A stretch of 64,000 nucleotides of DNA from a bacterium (GCA_024228555.1 JAAETI010000123.1:35964-99963); one strand, 5' to 3'. Counted from the stretch's first letter, positions 32,426 through 41,084 are shown. Notes: generated by a model not told the origin, from the sequence alone. A program made the numbers and translations.

Positions 32426-33727
32426 GTGGCACCGCAACTCCCCGATCGATACGAGACTCAGGTACGGCTTGGCCGTGACGGTGACGTTGATGAATGGCTC
32501 GCCACCGATACCGCACTGGATCGCCCCATCTTGGTCCGCGTCCTCGACCCCGACGCAACCCCAGCCCGCACAACCGAGTTCATCACAGGGACCCGCGCCG
32601 CGGCAACCGTGGAGCATGTGCACCTCGCCGGTGTCTACGAGGTTGCGGAATCGCCGTCGGGAGGAGCCCATGCCGCAATCGAATGGAACGGTGGCGTCTC
32701 CATTGCCGACCGGCTGGCGGCAGGAGAGACTCTCCCCGTTTCTGAGTTTCTGCCCAATGCTGCGGGACTCGCCGAGGGTTTGGCCGCTCTCCACGCCGCC
32801 GGGGTTACACATGGATCAATCGACGCTGGTGCGATCGTGTTTTCTGCTGCACATCCCGCCAAGCTCAGCTCATTCGGTCGGAGAAGGTTATCCCACCGTC
32901 CCCGCGATGACACCGCAGCGCTGGCCCGGGCTTTGCGAATCGCCGTAACCGGTTCTGCGAGTCCTGCCATCCGGCCCTCCCATCTCGTGGATGGGCTGCC
33001 ACCATCTGTCGACGATGCCATCCGTAGTGCCGAATCCGGCGAGTACGACGCCAGGGCCTTGGGTACCGCACTCCGAGCCATTCCGTCCTCACTGCCGCCT
33101 CCACGCAGCGAAGGTTGGTCGTGGCGATGGATCATTCCTGCGGCGATGCTGCTCGTCACCGCCATCGTCATCGCCGTAATCGGTCTCACGATCGATGTTG
33201 ATCCGGACTCTCCGTTTCTGTTCCCGGCAACACCACCGATCGCCCGCGCCGTGACGACAACAACGGTCGTACCCATCGTGACCACCGTCGCTGAGGTAGC
33301 AGCGGACGCCATCGCCGCCGCACCTTCTGCCTACGATCCGTTTGGTGATCAAAGCGAACGTGAACGCGATCTCCCTTTGCTGGTCGATGGTGACTTCGGA
33401 TCGTTCTGGCGCACCGAGCGCTACTTTGATCCGCTCCCCTTGCTCAAGGACGGTGTGGGTCTAACTTTCAGCGTCAGTGGCGCCCCAGGATCAGTTGAGC
33501 TGCGGGCTTCGCCCGAAACGGTCTATTCGATTCTGTGGGCAGAGACAGTTCCCACAACCTTCGACGGATGGGAGCCGATCGGATCCGAAACGGTGGCAGA
33601 CACACCGACCGTGATGGAAGTGCCCGACCGAGACGGCGGAATATGGCTCGTATGGTTCACGGAGATACCGCAGCAAGCGCCGGGTGAGTATTTCACACAG
33701 GTCTTCGAGGTCACGTTCCGACCTTGA
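32426..33727 (+). CDS. Pseudokinase - TM - extracellular sensor protein (MviN C-terminal module without the flippase)
   Basis: 433 residues from GTG 32426 (aggaag upstream). Residues 8-215 are a protein-kinase fold that has lost catalysis: the VAIK Lys is Arg (PILVRVL), the HRD loop is VTHGSIDAGAIVF and the DFG is SSFG. One TM helix follows at about 232-252, then a Thr/Val linker and an extracellular discoidin-like domain with YDPFGDQSE and DGDFGSFWRTERY before LKDGVGLTF. In mycobacteria this same chain is the C-terminal half of MviN/MurJ at the same chromosomal place, just before sigM. Here the lipid II flippase half is absent. A role in regulating peptidoglycan synthesis is inferred. Confidence 0.82.
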   Translation: MAPQLPDRYETQVRLGRDGDVDEWLATDTALDRPILVRVLDPDATPARTTEFITGTRAAATVEHVHLAGVYEVAESPSGGAHAAIEWNGGVSIADRLAAGETLPVSEFLPNAAGLAEGLAALHAAGVTHGSIDAGAIVFSAAHPAKLSSFGRRRLSHRPRDDTAALARALRIAVTGSASPAIRPSHLVDGLPPSVDDAIRSAESGEYDARALGTALRAIPSSLPPPRSEGWSWRWIIPAAMLLVTAIVIAVIGLTIDVDPDSPFLFPATPPIARAVTTTTVVPIVTTVAEVAADAIAAAPSAYDPFGDQSERERDLPLLVDGDFGSFWRTERYFDPLPLLKDGVGLTFSVSGAPGSVELRASPETVYSILWAETVPTTFDGWEPIGSETVADTPTVMEVPDRDGGIWLVWFTEIPQQAPGEYFTQVFEVTFRP

Positions 33728-33751
33728 GTAGGCCCAAGATCGCAACTCGGT

Positions 33752-33769
33752 ATGACACGGACGTGTCAT
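33752..33769. promoter_or_regulatory. Perfect inverted repeat upstream of the sigma factor
   Basis: ATGACAC-GGAC-GTGTCAT is a perfect 7+4+7 dyad, 18 bases before the sigM start. It could be an operator for the sigM operon or a short terminator stem for the preceding gene; no T-tract follows, which favours an operator. Confidence 0.5.
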
Positions 33770-33787
33770 CGCGCCACAATCACGTCC

Positions 33788-34360
33788 ATGACAAGCAGAG
33801 CCGCAGAGGACGTCGAACTCCTCAACCGGTATCTCGGGGGTGATGTCGATGCCTTCGATGAACTGGTCCGCGCCCACGAGGACCGAGTGCTAGGGATTTG
33901 CCTGCGCATGATGAGGGACCGCGAAGCCGCTCTTGATGCTGTCCAGGAAACCTTCCTCACGGTGTTCCGTAAGGCCGACCGCTACGAGGAGAGGGCCGCG
34001 TTCAGCACATGGCTCTATCGGGTTGCGGTGAACACCTGTTACGACCAACTCCGCAAGCAAAAGAGGCGGCGCACCGAGCCAATGCCGGAGATTGCCGATC
34101 CCGCCGATCCCCGTGGTGGCGACGAGTTCGAAGCCGTGGAACTTCGCCCCGAAATCGAGAAGGCACTCCGAGCAGTGCCGGTCGACTTCCGTGCGGCCGT
34201 CGTCCTTGTCGACCTACAAGGGCTAGCTTTGGATCAAGCCGCACAGATCCTTGATATCCCGATAGGGACGGTCAAGTCCCGCGTATTTCGCGGAAGAAGA
34301 GTCCTCGCAGAAAGCCTCGGGAACCTCAGAGCGGGTTCGCGACATCCAAGAGACGAATGA
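33788..34360 (+). CDS. sigM: ECF sigma factor (SigM position)
   Basis: 190 residues from ATG 33788; the frame is open to 33752 but that extension covers the dyad and is rejected. Region 2 is DAVQETFLTVFRKADRYEER with FSTWLYRVAVNTCYDQLRKQ, and region 4 is ALDQAAQILDIPIGTVKSRV. It directs RNA polymerase to a set of stress promoters. Gene order (mviN locus - sigma - membrane protein - trxB - trxA) matches sigM of M. tuberculosis. It overlaps its putative anti-sigma gene by 4 bases. Confidence 0.9.
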   Translation: MTSRAAEDVELLNRYLGGDVDAFDELVRAHEDRVLGICLRMMRDREAALDAVQETFLTVFRKADRYEERAAFSTWLYRVAVNTCYDQLRKQKRRRTEPMPEIADPADPRGGDEFEAVELRPEIEKALRAVPVDFRAAVVLVDLQGLALDQAAQILDIPIGTVKSRVFRGRRVLAESLGNLRAGSRHPRDE

Positions 34361-35292
34361 AGATGCACGAACACGACCAAGAGATCATCATGGCGCTCGC
34401 CGAGGGAACCCTCGACGATGCCGCTGCAGCGGCTGCAGAGACGGCTATCTCGCCCTGTGCGGAGTGCACCACGGACCTAGAACTCCAGCGTCTGGCCCTT
34501 TCGGTTCTCGACGAAGCCCCCGCTGTCTACATGACTGCGACCGAGTCGTCGCAGCTTCACAGCAGCCTCAAGAAGGAGCTCCGTGTTCTCAGCTCGGCCC
34601 CGGCACCTATCACGAAGCAGTTTGCGTGGGGTCGTTGGTTGTCGGTGGCGGCCGGCGCTGCGGCAGTCTTCCTCGTCGTGTTCATGGTCCTCCCCGGCCT
34701 AGAAATCGGCTCCAACGATGATTCGGCGGACATGACAATTGCGGCAGCGGCACCGACTGAAACCACCGCCTCGGCAACCGCAGAGCGAGAGCGAGCGGCA
34801 AGCGAGCCGTCCAATGACGCCAGCTTTGCTGTTGACGGTGCGGCCGACGACCTTGAAGCTATAGCGGAGACCACCGCGGCTCCTGCGGAAACAACAACCA
34901 CGGTCGGAGCGGCGACCGACACCACCGATTCCTCGGTCGGCATAGCGGACTCCCTCCCCTTGCTCGGTGTCGGAGAGCTCACCCCGGAAATCCGCGATGG
35001 CGTTGTCACTTCGCTGATGACCGATGCCGACGGGCTCCGTCTTCGCGACGAGATCACCAAGTCAGCAACTCCCGACGTTGTGGCATGCTTCGCACAACTC
35101 GCCGACGAACTGGGGATCCCGAGTGCCCACGAGGCCCTCGCCATTGGCCTCCTGGCCGGCGACGACGGCGCGGAACGAATCACCGTTGCCTACGTGCCCG
35201 ACAATGTCGAAGACGCCCTCCTGGTTGTCGTGGACTACCCCGGTTGTACCGTCCACGAGATGCTCCCCATCTTGGCTACACCCGAGGGTTGA
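34357..35292 (+). CDS. Putative membrane-bound anti-sigma factor
   Basis: The 311-residue protein is coupled to the sigma factor gene (ATGA overlap), the normal place for its anti-sigma. The N-terminal cytoplasmic part has a CAEC pair at about residues 34-37, but the His normally four residues before it is not present, so the zinc site is incomplete. One TM helix lies at about 92-112, followed by a Thr/Ala-rich linker and an extracellular domain (LLGVGELTPEIRDG, LIVVVDYPGC-like end). Regulated proteolysis is a plausible activation route; that is inference. Confidence 0.75.
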   Translation: MKMHEHDQEIIMALAEGTLDDAAAAAAETAISPCAECTTDLELQRLALSVLDEAPAVYMTATESSQLHSSLKKELRVLSSAPAPITKQFAWGRWLSVAAGAAAVFLVVFMVLPGLEIGSNDDSADMTIAAAAPTETTASATAERERAASEPSNDASFAVDGAADDLEAIAETTAAPAETTTTVGAATDTTDSSVGIADSLPLLGVGELTPEIRDGVVTSLMTDADGLRLRDEITKSATPDVVACFAQLADELGIPSAHEALAIGLLAGDDGAERITVAYVPDNVEDALLVVVDYPGCTVHEMLPILATPEG

Positions 35293-35338
35293 GCGTCAGT
35301 AGCCGACACGGGTGTCATGCAGACTATTCTCTAGTTCA

Positions 35339-35626
35339 ATGAACGATTTCCCAACACAGATAGCCGACTTCCTCGAGGACACCGCCAACAAGGTCCGTGC
35401 GATGACCGTCGACCGGCTCGCCGAGTGGGCAAAGTGGACCGGAGTCGGCCTAATCGCCGCAACGCTCGGTCTGGTCCTGGTGATCTTCCTGCTGGTCGGC
35501 CTGACCCGTCTTCTGGGTGAACTGGTTGGGATGCAATGGGCCTACACCATCATTGGTGGATTATTTCTGGTCATCGGGATGTTCTTATGGAGGCTTCGTA
35601 TTCCACGCGAAGCATCACAAGACTGA
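35339..35626 (+). CDS. Small two-TM membrane protein (holin-like)
   Basis: A 95-residue protein with an amphipathic N-terminus (FPTQIADFLEDTANKVRAMT) and two TM helices at about 40-62 and 70-88. The layout resembles the actinobacterial phage-holin-like or DUF1469-type proteins. A TATTCT hexamer at 35325-35330 ends 8 bases before the ATG, so the message may be leaderless. It lies between the anti-sigma and trxB genes, and its role is unknown. Confidence 0.6.
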   Translation: MNDFPTQIADFLEDTANKVRAMTVDRLAEWAKWTGVGLIAATLGLVLVIFLLVGLTRLLGELVGMQWAYTIIGGLFLVIGMFLWRLRIPREASQD

Positions 35627-35660
35627 ACCCTGGACAAGGGTCCACGCAGAAAAGGATTGA

Positions 35661-36584
35661 ATGATGACTGAGAAGGTCGTTATCGTCGGCTCCGGTCCTG
35701 CCGGATACACCGCCGCCATCTACACAGCACGCGCTGACCTCAAGCCGGTGATGATCGAAGGTATGGAGCGCGGTGGCCAGCTCATGCTGACCACAGATGT
35801 TGAGAACTACCCAGGGTTTCCCGACGGGATCATGGGACCGGAGATGATGGAGGGTTTCCGCAAGCAAGCGGAACGTTTCAATACCCGGATCATGAGTTCA
35901 AACGTGACCAAGGTGGATTTCTCCGCCCGTCCTTTCAAGCTCTGGGTCGACGAGGATGAGTACACCGCAGATTCGGTGATCATCTCGACGGGAGCATCCG
36001 CTCGCTGGCTTGGCATAGAGAGTGAGACTCGACTGCGCGGCCACGGCGTCTCCGCTTGTGCAACCTGCGACGGCTTCTTCTTCCGAGACAAGGAGATCGC
36101 GGTCATTGGTGGTGGCGACAGCGCTGCCGAAGAAGCGCTATTCCTAACCAAGTTTGCATCGAAGGTCTATGTGATCCACCGCCGCGACGAATTGCGGGCA
36201 TCAAAGATCATGGCGAAGCGGGCTCTCGAGCACGACAAGATCGAGATGGTTTGGGATACCGTTGTGGAAGAGGTTCTTGGAGACGACGTGGTGACGGGTC
36301 TCCGCATTCGCAACCGGGTGACCGATGAGGTTTCTGAGCTTCCAGTCGAAGGCATGTTCCTTGCCATCGGACATGCACCGAACACCAAAGTGTTTGAGGG
36401 TCATATTGATCTCGACGACAAGGGCTACATCTTGACCGGCAGGAACACGATGACTTCGGTCCCCGGTGTCTTCGCCGCTGGTGACGTGACCGACCACGTC
36501 TACCGCCAGGCAATCACGGCAGCCGGGATGGGTTGTCAGGCAGCAATCGACGCCGAGCGTTGGCTCGACGAGCAGGAGAATTAG
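35661..36584 (+). CDS. trxB: Thioredoxin reductase
   Basis: A 307-residue flavoenzyme that reduces thioredoxin with NADPH. The FAD motif [19 protein letters not shown] is N-terminal, the redox-active disulfide is CATC in [14 protein letters not shown], the NADPH motif is [16 protein letters not shown] with HRRDELRA, and the C-terminal FAD loop is [19 protein letters not shown] 35661 or 35664 may be used. trxA follows 4 bases later, so reductase and thioredoxin are made together. Confidence 0.97.
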   Translation: MMTEKVVIVGSGPAGYTAAIYTARADLKPVMIEGMERGGQLMLTTDVENYPGFPDGIMGPEMMEGFRKQAERFNTRIMSSNVTKVDFSARPFKLWVDEDEYTADSVIISTGASARWLGIESETRLRGHGVSACATCDGFFFRDKEIAVIGGGDSAAEEALFLTKFASKVYVIHRRDELRASKIMAKRALEHDKIEMVWDTVVEEVLGDDVVTGLRIRNRVTDEVSELPVEGMFLAIGHAPNTKVFEGHIDLDDKGYILTGRNTMTSVPGVFAAGDVTDHVYRQAITAAGMGCQAAIDAERWLDEQEN

Positions 36585-36588
36585 AGAC

Positions 36589-36915
36589 ATGGCAGATGCA
36601 ACAGTTACGGCAAACGATGCGGGTTTCGCTGAGCTCATTGGCAACGACACTCCTGTGCTCGTTGACTTCTGGGCGGAGTGGTGCGGTCCGTGCAAGATGA
36701 TGGAAGGTCCCCTCAACGAGCTGGCCGGCGAAAAGGCAGGCAGCCTCACCGTCGCCAAACTCAACGTTGATGACAACCCACAGACGGCGATGACCTACGA
36801 GGTCATGAGCATTCCGACCATGATTCTGTTCAAGGGTGGCCAGGAGCAGAAGAGGTTCGTTGGCGCCCGCTCCAAAGGTCAACTCGAGACTGAACTGGCG
36901 GATTACGTCGGTTGA
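36589..36915 (+). CDS. trxA: Thioredoxin
   Basis: A 108-residue cytosolic thiol-disulfide oxidoreductase with the active site FWAEWCGPCKMMEGPL and the cis-Pro in SIPTMILFKGG. It is normal length, starting 4 bases after trxB. It corresponds in position to mycobacterial trxC in the trxB2-trxC-cwlM arrangement. Confidence 0.96.
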   Translation: MADATVTANDAGFAELIGNDTPVLVDFWAEWCGPCKMMEGPLNELAGEKAGSLTVAKLNVDDNPQTAMTYEVMSIPTMILFKGGQEQKRFVGARSKGQLETELADYVG

Positions 36916-36940
36916 CCACAACATGTGAGAGCATAGGTTC

Positions 36941-37915
36941 GTGAGACTCTATCGCTCAGGAGATGACGGTGAGGCGGTCCGGGATATCCAGGATCGCCTT
37001 GTCGCGCTCGGGTTCTCGACCGCTGGTGACACGACCGGCAACTTTGGGGAAGCGACCGCGGATGCGGTAGCCAGTTTTCAAGACAAACGTGGTCTGTGGA
37101 GCGACGGGATCGTTGGACCCGATACGTGGCGAGCACTGGTCAGCGCCGGCTACACCCTGGGGAGCCGCATCCTGTACCACCGGGTTCCCATGATGCGCGG
37201 TGATGACGTGGCTGAGCTGCAACGCCAGCTCAACTCGCTCGGGTTTGACACGGGCAACGTCGACGGCATCTTTGGTCCCGACACCCTTGCTGGACTCTTG
37301 GAGTTCCAGTCGAATCGTGGACTTGCAGAGGACGGCTTGACCGGTACCGAGGTTGTCGCCGAGTTGGCACTAATGGCAAAGGTAACGGGAAAGCACGGGC
37401 GCGAAGTTGTCCGCGATCATGAGTGGCTGGAGAACCTCCCGACATCCATCGCCGGACAGCGGATCTATGTCGATGCATTCTGTCGGGACGAAGCCGAGGC
37501 CTCGGCGACGTGGGATCCAAGCGTGCTGCTTTCCACAATTATCCAATCCCAAGGTGCGACGGTCTTCTTGTCCCGCAGCATCGACACGGCCCCAACGGAG
37601 CGGGTGCGGGCACTGAGGGCGAATCGTCTTGGCGTCGACATTGTTCTATCGATCTGCAAGGCGCGCGACGATGAAACCGGGGTCTACTTCTTTGCATCCG
37701 AACACAGCAGCTCCGCCGCCGGCCGGATCCTTGCCGAACACATCGCTGACGTGCTGGGGACAAGCCATAGCGGACGTGCGATACCGATTCTGAAGAATAC
37801 GCGCTCCCCCGCGGTGGTGATCGCGATGCCTGAGTTCAACGATGGGACGACCGCGGCGACGGCACAGGGCCTTTTGGATCTGTATGCAGCCGAGCGCAAC
37901 AAGCGCAACGGCTGA
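36941..37915 (+). CDS. cwlM: CwlM-like protein: two peptidoglycan-binding repeats and an inactive amidase domain
   Basis: 324 residues from GTG 36941. Residues about 1-65 and 72-140 are two PG-binding-1 repeats (VRDIQDRLVALGFSTAGDTTG; LQRQLNSLGFDTGNVDG). Residues about 165-322 have the Amidase-3 fold but lack its chemistry: the zinc motif DPGHGG is replaced by VDAFCRDE, the SIHAN His by Cys in LSICKARDD, and the catalytic Glu segment by PAVVIAMPEFNDG. There is no signal peptide, so it is cytosolic. Mycobacterial CwlM at this locus is a phosphorylation-controlled regulator of MurA and of lipid II export, which is the likely role here. Confidence 0.85.
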   Translation: MRLYRSGDDGEAVRDIQDRLVALGFSTAGDTTGNFGEATADAVASFQDKRGLWSDGIVGPDTWRALVSAGYTLGSRILYHRVPMMRGDDVAELQRQLNSLGFDTGNVDGIFGPDTLAGLLEFQSNRGLAEDGLTGTEVVAELALMAKVTGKHGREVVRDHEWLENLPTSIAGQRIYVDAFCRDEAEASATWDPSVLLSTIIQSQGATVFLSRSIDTAPTERVRALRANRLGVDIVLSICKARDDETGVYFFASEHSSSAAGRILAEHIADVLGTSHSGRAIPILKNTRSPAVVIAMPEFNDGTTAATAQGLLDLYAAERNKRNG

Positions 37916-37918
37916 CCT

Positions 37919-38764
37919 CTATGACAGGATGCCGTAGATACGCTCCAGGTCATCAAGCGACGCATATCGGATGACGAGCTTGCCGCCACGCTTGCCGTGA
38001 TCGATTTTCACCGCAGTCCCGAGGTGCTCACCGAGACGATCCTCGAGTTCGATTATTGCGGCGGGACGCACCGCCTGACCGGCGGGTTGTGCGTTCTTCT
38101 CCCCCGCCCGCTTCTTGACGGCATCCTCAACCTGGCGCACCGACCATCCTTCAGCCGCGATGCGTTGGGCAAGATGCACGGCGTAGGCCTGGTCATCGAG
38201 AGCCAGCAGGGCCCGAGCATGGCCCGCGGCGATCTCACCACGGCTAACCATGCCCTGGATAGCTGTTGGCAACTGGAGCAGCCGCAGCGTATTGGTAATC
38301 GCGCTACGGCTCTTACACACCCGCTCGGCCACCGCCTCATGGGTCATGCCAAATTCTTCCATGAGCTGCTGGTACCCGGCGGCCTCTTCAAGTGGGGATA
38401 GATCCTCGCGTTGCACGTTCTCAATCAACGCATCGGCAAGGCTTGTCAACCCGTCAATGTCGTCTTCCTTGATGATGGCGGGAATCGTCTCGAGCCCGGC
38501 CATCCGGGCAGCGCGACAACGCCGCTCCCCTGCGATCAGCAGATATCCTTCGCCGTCGGGTCGAACCACGACTGGTTGCAGGACACCCACCTCGCCTATC
38601 GAAGCTGCCAACGACTGCAACGACTCTGCATCAAAGTGAAGCCGGGGTTGCTGTGGATTGGGCTCGACAGAGTCAAGAGAGATGTTGCCAAAGCCGCTCT
38701 TGGGACGGTCTACCGGCAGTAGCGAGTCCAAACCCCGACCTAAACCACCCTTACGTGCGGCCAT
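37919..38764 (-). CDS. parB: Chromosome partitioning protein ParB
   Basis: The 281-residue CTP-dependent clamp loads at parS and spreads on DNA. After RKGGLGRGLDSLLP at the N-terminus come the CTP/clamp motifs LIAGERRCRAARMAG and LIENVQREDLSPLEEA, the helix-turn-helix TNTLRLLQLP region (MTHEAVAERVCKSRSAI), and a C-terminal dimerisation domain. Its end lies 3 bases from the convergent cwlM end. It overlaps parA by 14 bases. Two parS-like sites lie within 1.5 kb, in rsmG. Confidence 0.96.
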   Translation of the reverse strand: MAARKGGLGRGLDSLLPVDRPKSGFGNISLDSVEPNPQQPRLHFDAESLQSLAASIGEVGVLQPVVVRPDGEGYLLIAGERRCRAARMAGLETIPAIIKEDDIDGLTSLADALIENVQREDLSPLEEAAGYQQLMEEFGMTHEAVAERVCKSRSAITNTLRLLQLPTAIQGMVSRGEIAAGHARALLALDDQAYAVHLAQRIAAEGWSVRQVEDAVKKRAGEKNAQPAGQAVRPAAIIELEDRLGEHLGTAVKIDHGKRGGKLVIRYASLDDLERIYGILS

Positions 38765-39536
38765 GACGCCTCCTAAACTCGCGTGCTAGCTCTCTATATG
38801 CAATGGCACCCCGCGACATGGGGTCAAATGCCTCAATAGGTTCCCCATACGAAGGGGCTTCGGATAGACGGACAGTTCTCGGAATCACCGTCTTATAGGT
38901 GGTCTCACCAAAATGCTCCCGGACCTGTTCTACGACATCAGCCGACAACGTGGTGCGCCCGTCAAACATCGTCAGAATGATGCCCTCGACCTCTAGTTCA
39001 GGGTTTAGGCTTTGCTGGACAAGCTGTACATTTCGAATGAGTTGACTAACCCCCTCGAGGGCGTAGTACTCACACTGGATAGGAATCGTGACTTCGTTGG
39101 CCGCCGACAGACCGTTGATTGTCAGCAAACCAAGCGACGGAGGACAGTCGATGAGGACAAAATCAAAGTTGTCCAGGACCGACTTGAGCGCATTTGCCAG
39201 CCGCATCTCCCTCGAGAATAGCGAAACAAGCTCTATTTCGGCGCCGGCAAGCTCTATCGTGGCCGGAACAACGTATAGACCACCCACAGAGGTGGGTTCT
39301 ATGACATCCTCCAGAGCGACATCGTCGATCAGCACCTCGTAGGTAGAGAGTTCGATACTCGCCCGATCGATCCCGAGACCCGACGAGGTGTTGCCCTGTG
39401 GATCAAGATCCACCAGCAGAACCCGTTCTCCCTGAAGAGCAAGACCGGCTCCCAAGTTGATCGCTGTTGTGGACTTGCCGACTCCACCCTTTTGGTTTGC
39501 GATCGCGACAATCGTCGCATCGCCGTTATTCGCCAT
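38751..39536 (-). CDS. parA: Chromosome partitioning ATPase ParA
   Basis: 261 residues from ATG 39536, with gggaga upstream; the open leader to 39566 is not used. The deviant Walker A IANQKGGVGKSTTAINLGAGLA with the signature Lys, the DPQGN motif and the Walker B VLIDCPPSLGLLT define a ParA/Soj ATPase. It makes the gradient that moves ParB-parS complexes. It is the gene after rsmG and before parB, as in other actinobacteria. Confidence 0.97.
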   Translation of the reverse strand: MANNGDATIVAIANQKGGVGKSTTAINLGAGLALQGERVLLVDLDPQGNTSSGLGIDRASIELSTYEVLIDDVALEDVIEPTSVGGLYVVPATIELAGAEIELVSLFSREMRLANALKSVLDNFDFVLIDCPPSLGLLTINGLSAANEVTIPIQCEYYALEGVSQLIRNVQLVQQSLNPELEVEGIILTMFDGRTTLSADVVEQVREHFGETTYKTVIPRTVRLSEAPSYGEPIEAFDPMSRGAIAYRELAREFRRRHGRT

Positions 39537-39552
39537 AGAGCGTCTCCCGGGA

Positions 39553-40179
39553 TTAGGTTGCCACAATCCTAAGGAGGTTTACGTCAGTGTCAAGGACCTC
39601 CGCCGGTACAGCGATCACATCGGTCTCGATTTGTGGCTGGTCCTTGAGCGGATTGCTTGAATTCCCGGTTCTCGATAGTCCCAAAACAGCTGTTCCCTTG
39701 CGGTTCAGCAGATGTTTCACGTGAATCACCATTGCGGAGGGTGGTATCGCCGCCCGAGACACTATCGCCCCAAAGCCATCGTCCAGATTGGAGACATCGG
39801 TCTCGGCGACTACACAATTCCTCAACCCAAGAACACCGATGGCACGTCTCATCAGATCACAACGACGTCCCGAACGATCCAGCAACACAAATGAGACGTC
39901 TGGCCAATGGATCGCCAGAGGTATCCCCGGCAGCCCAACACCGCTGCCGATGTCCAGACAATCACTGCTTCTGTCAAGCGCCACACCAAACAGCAATGAG
40001 TCGGCTATGTGCCGGCTCCACAAACGGCTGGTCTCGCTGGGGCCGATCCCCCCGGCGGCAGCGGCTTCTGTAGCCAGTAGCTCATGGTACTTGGTGAGCT
40101 GTTCGAGATCTCCCTCGCTTAGCGGTCTTGACAGCCACTCGGCAGCAGCGACTGCGCTCAGATACGAGTCAGCCCCCAT
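39553..40179 (-). CDS. rsmG: 16S rRNA (guanine-N7)-methyltransferase RsmG
   Basis: 208 residues from ATG 40179 (a TTG at 40185 would add two). It methylates G527 in the 530 loop of 16S rRNA; its loss gives low-level streptomycin resistance. The SAM-binding motif is CLDIGSGVGLPGIPLAIH, and the later LLDRSGRRCDLMRRA is typical. Two parS-like sites occur in it, one covering its start codon and one near its 3' third. Confidence 0.93.
   Translation of the reverse strand: MGADSYLSAVAAAEWLSRPLSEGDLEQLTKYHELLATEAAAAGGIGPSETSRLWSRHIADSLLFGVALDRSSDCLDIGSGVGLPGIPLAIHWPDVSFVLLDRSGRRCDLMRRAIGVLGLRNCVVAETDVSNLDDGFGAIVSRAAIPPSAMVIHVKHLLNRKGTAVLGLSRTGNSSNPLKDQPQIETDVIAVPAEVLDTDVNLLRIVAT
39713..39728. promoter_or_regulatory. 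parS site 1 (ParB binding)
   Basis: TGTTTCACGTGAATCA differs from the universal parS 16-mer TGTTTCACGTGAAACA at one position. It lies inside rsmG, 0.9 kb from parB, as is usual for actinobacterial parS. Confidence 0.85.
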
Positions 40180-40194
40180 GTTCAACGTGAAACA
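40179..40194. promoter_or_regulatory. parS-like site 2 at the rsmG start
   Basis: TGTTCAACGTGAAACA differs from consensus at two positions, both in one half-site. It abuts the rsmG start codon, so ParB bound here could also affect rsmG-parA-parB expression. Confidence 0.6.
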
Positions 40195-40226
40195 TAGGGG
40201 CTGGACTCAATGGTTCCGAGCATTTG

Positions 40227-41084
40227 CTAGCTTGGCGCAACCACCACGGAGCGGTTGGGGTCCTCACCCTCGGAGAAGGATCGAACACCATCAATCTCGG
40301 AGATCGCATCATGGACGACCTTACGATCCGCCGCATTCATTGGCTCGAGCATCGCTTCGCGTCCGTCCTCGACTACTGTCTCGGCCAGCCGGGTGGCATA
40401 GATCTTGAGAGCTTCCCGTCGTCGGGCGCCGTAGCCGGCGATGTCAAGACGCATTCTCGGGGCACCAAACGTCTTGCGTTGGATTACCGTGCGAGTCAGT
40501 TCGTGCACCGCCTGGACGACCGCTCCCTTACGTCCGACCAAAGCCTCGGTCTGTTCCCCGTTTATGTCGATGAACAAGATCTCGTCTTCGACTTTGGTGA
40601 CCACGTCTCCATCGACACCAAAAGCCTTGAGCAAACCCACGGCGAATTCCTTTGCTACCTGGGCCTGCTCTTCGATATCAGCTTTTTCTTCAGGCTTCTT
40701 GTCCACGGCAACCTTCTTCGCTCCAGATCCGCCTGAGCCCTGTTGTGGCTTCTGGCGACGGTTCTTACTTCCGTTCTTGCTCTTGCTCTGCTGCTTTGAC
40801 CGATTTCCCTGGCCACCACCGCTCTTGGCCTTGGGTGCCCGGTCTCCCTGACCTTCGGTGTTCCGCCGATCGCGATTGCGCCCGCCACGACGACGTCGTT
40901 GCCTCTTCTTTGGCTTTAGCGTCACCTTGACCCGTGCGTCCTGTCCACCAATACCCAGGAAACCCTTCTTTGCTTCCTCGACTATCTCGACATCGACGGC
41001 ATCCTTTGAGCTCTCGCCCAGGGCGTTCATTGCTTCGGCGACCGCTTCGTCCACAGTCCTACCGACAGCTTCTACCCACTCCAT
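40227..41084 (-). CDS. jag: RNA-binding protein Jag/KhpB (Jag-N, KH, R3H)
   Basis: 285 residues: the Jag-N domain (1-52, with EEAKKGFLGIGGQDARVKV), a long basic low-complexity linker rich in Arg, Gly, Ser and Gln (about 57-125), then the KH domain (EQTEALVGRKGAVVQAVHEL) and R3H (LEPMNAADRKVVHDAISE). Jag/KhpB binds RNA and affects cell-wall growth and division. It lies 2 bases after yidC on the same strand. Confidence 0.93.
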   Translation of the reverse strand: MEWVEAVGRTVDEAVAEAMNALGESSKDAVDVEIVEEAKKGFLGIGGQDARVKVTLKPKKRQRRRRGGRNRDRRNTEGQGDRAPKAKSGGGQGNRSKQQSKSKNGSKNRRQKPQQGSGGSGAKKVAVDKKPEEKADIEEQAQVAKEFAVGLLKAFGVDGDVVTKVEDEILFIDINGEQTEALVGRKGAVVQAVHELTRTVIQRKTFGAPRMRLDIAGYGARRREALKIYATRLAETVVEDGREAMLEPMNAADRKVVHDAISEIDGVRSFSEGEDPNRSVVVAPS

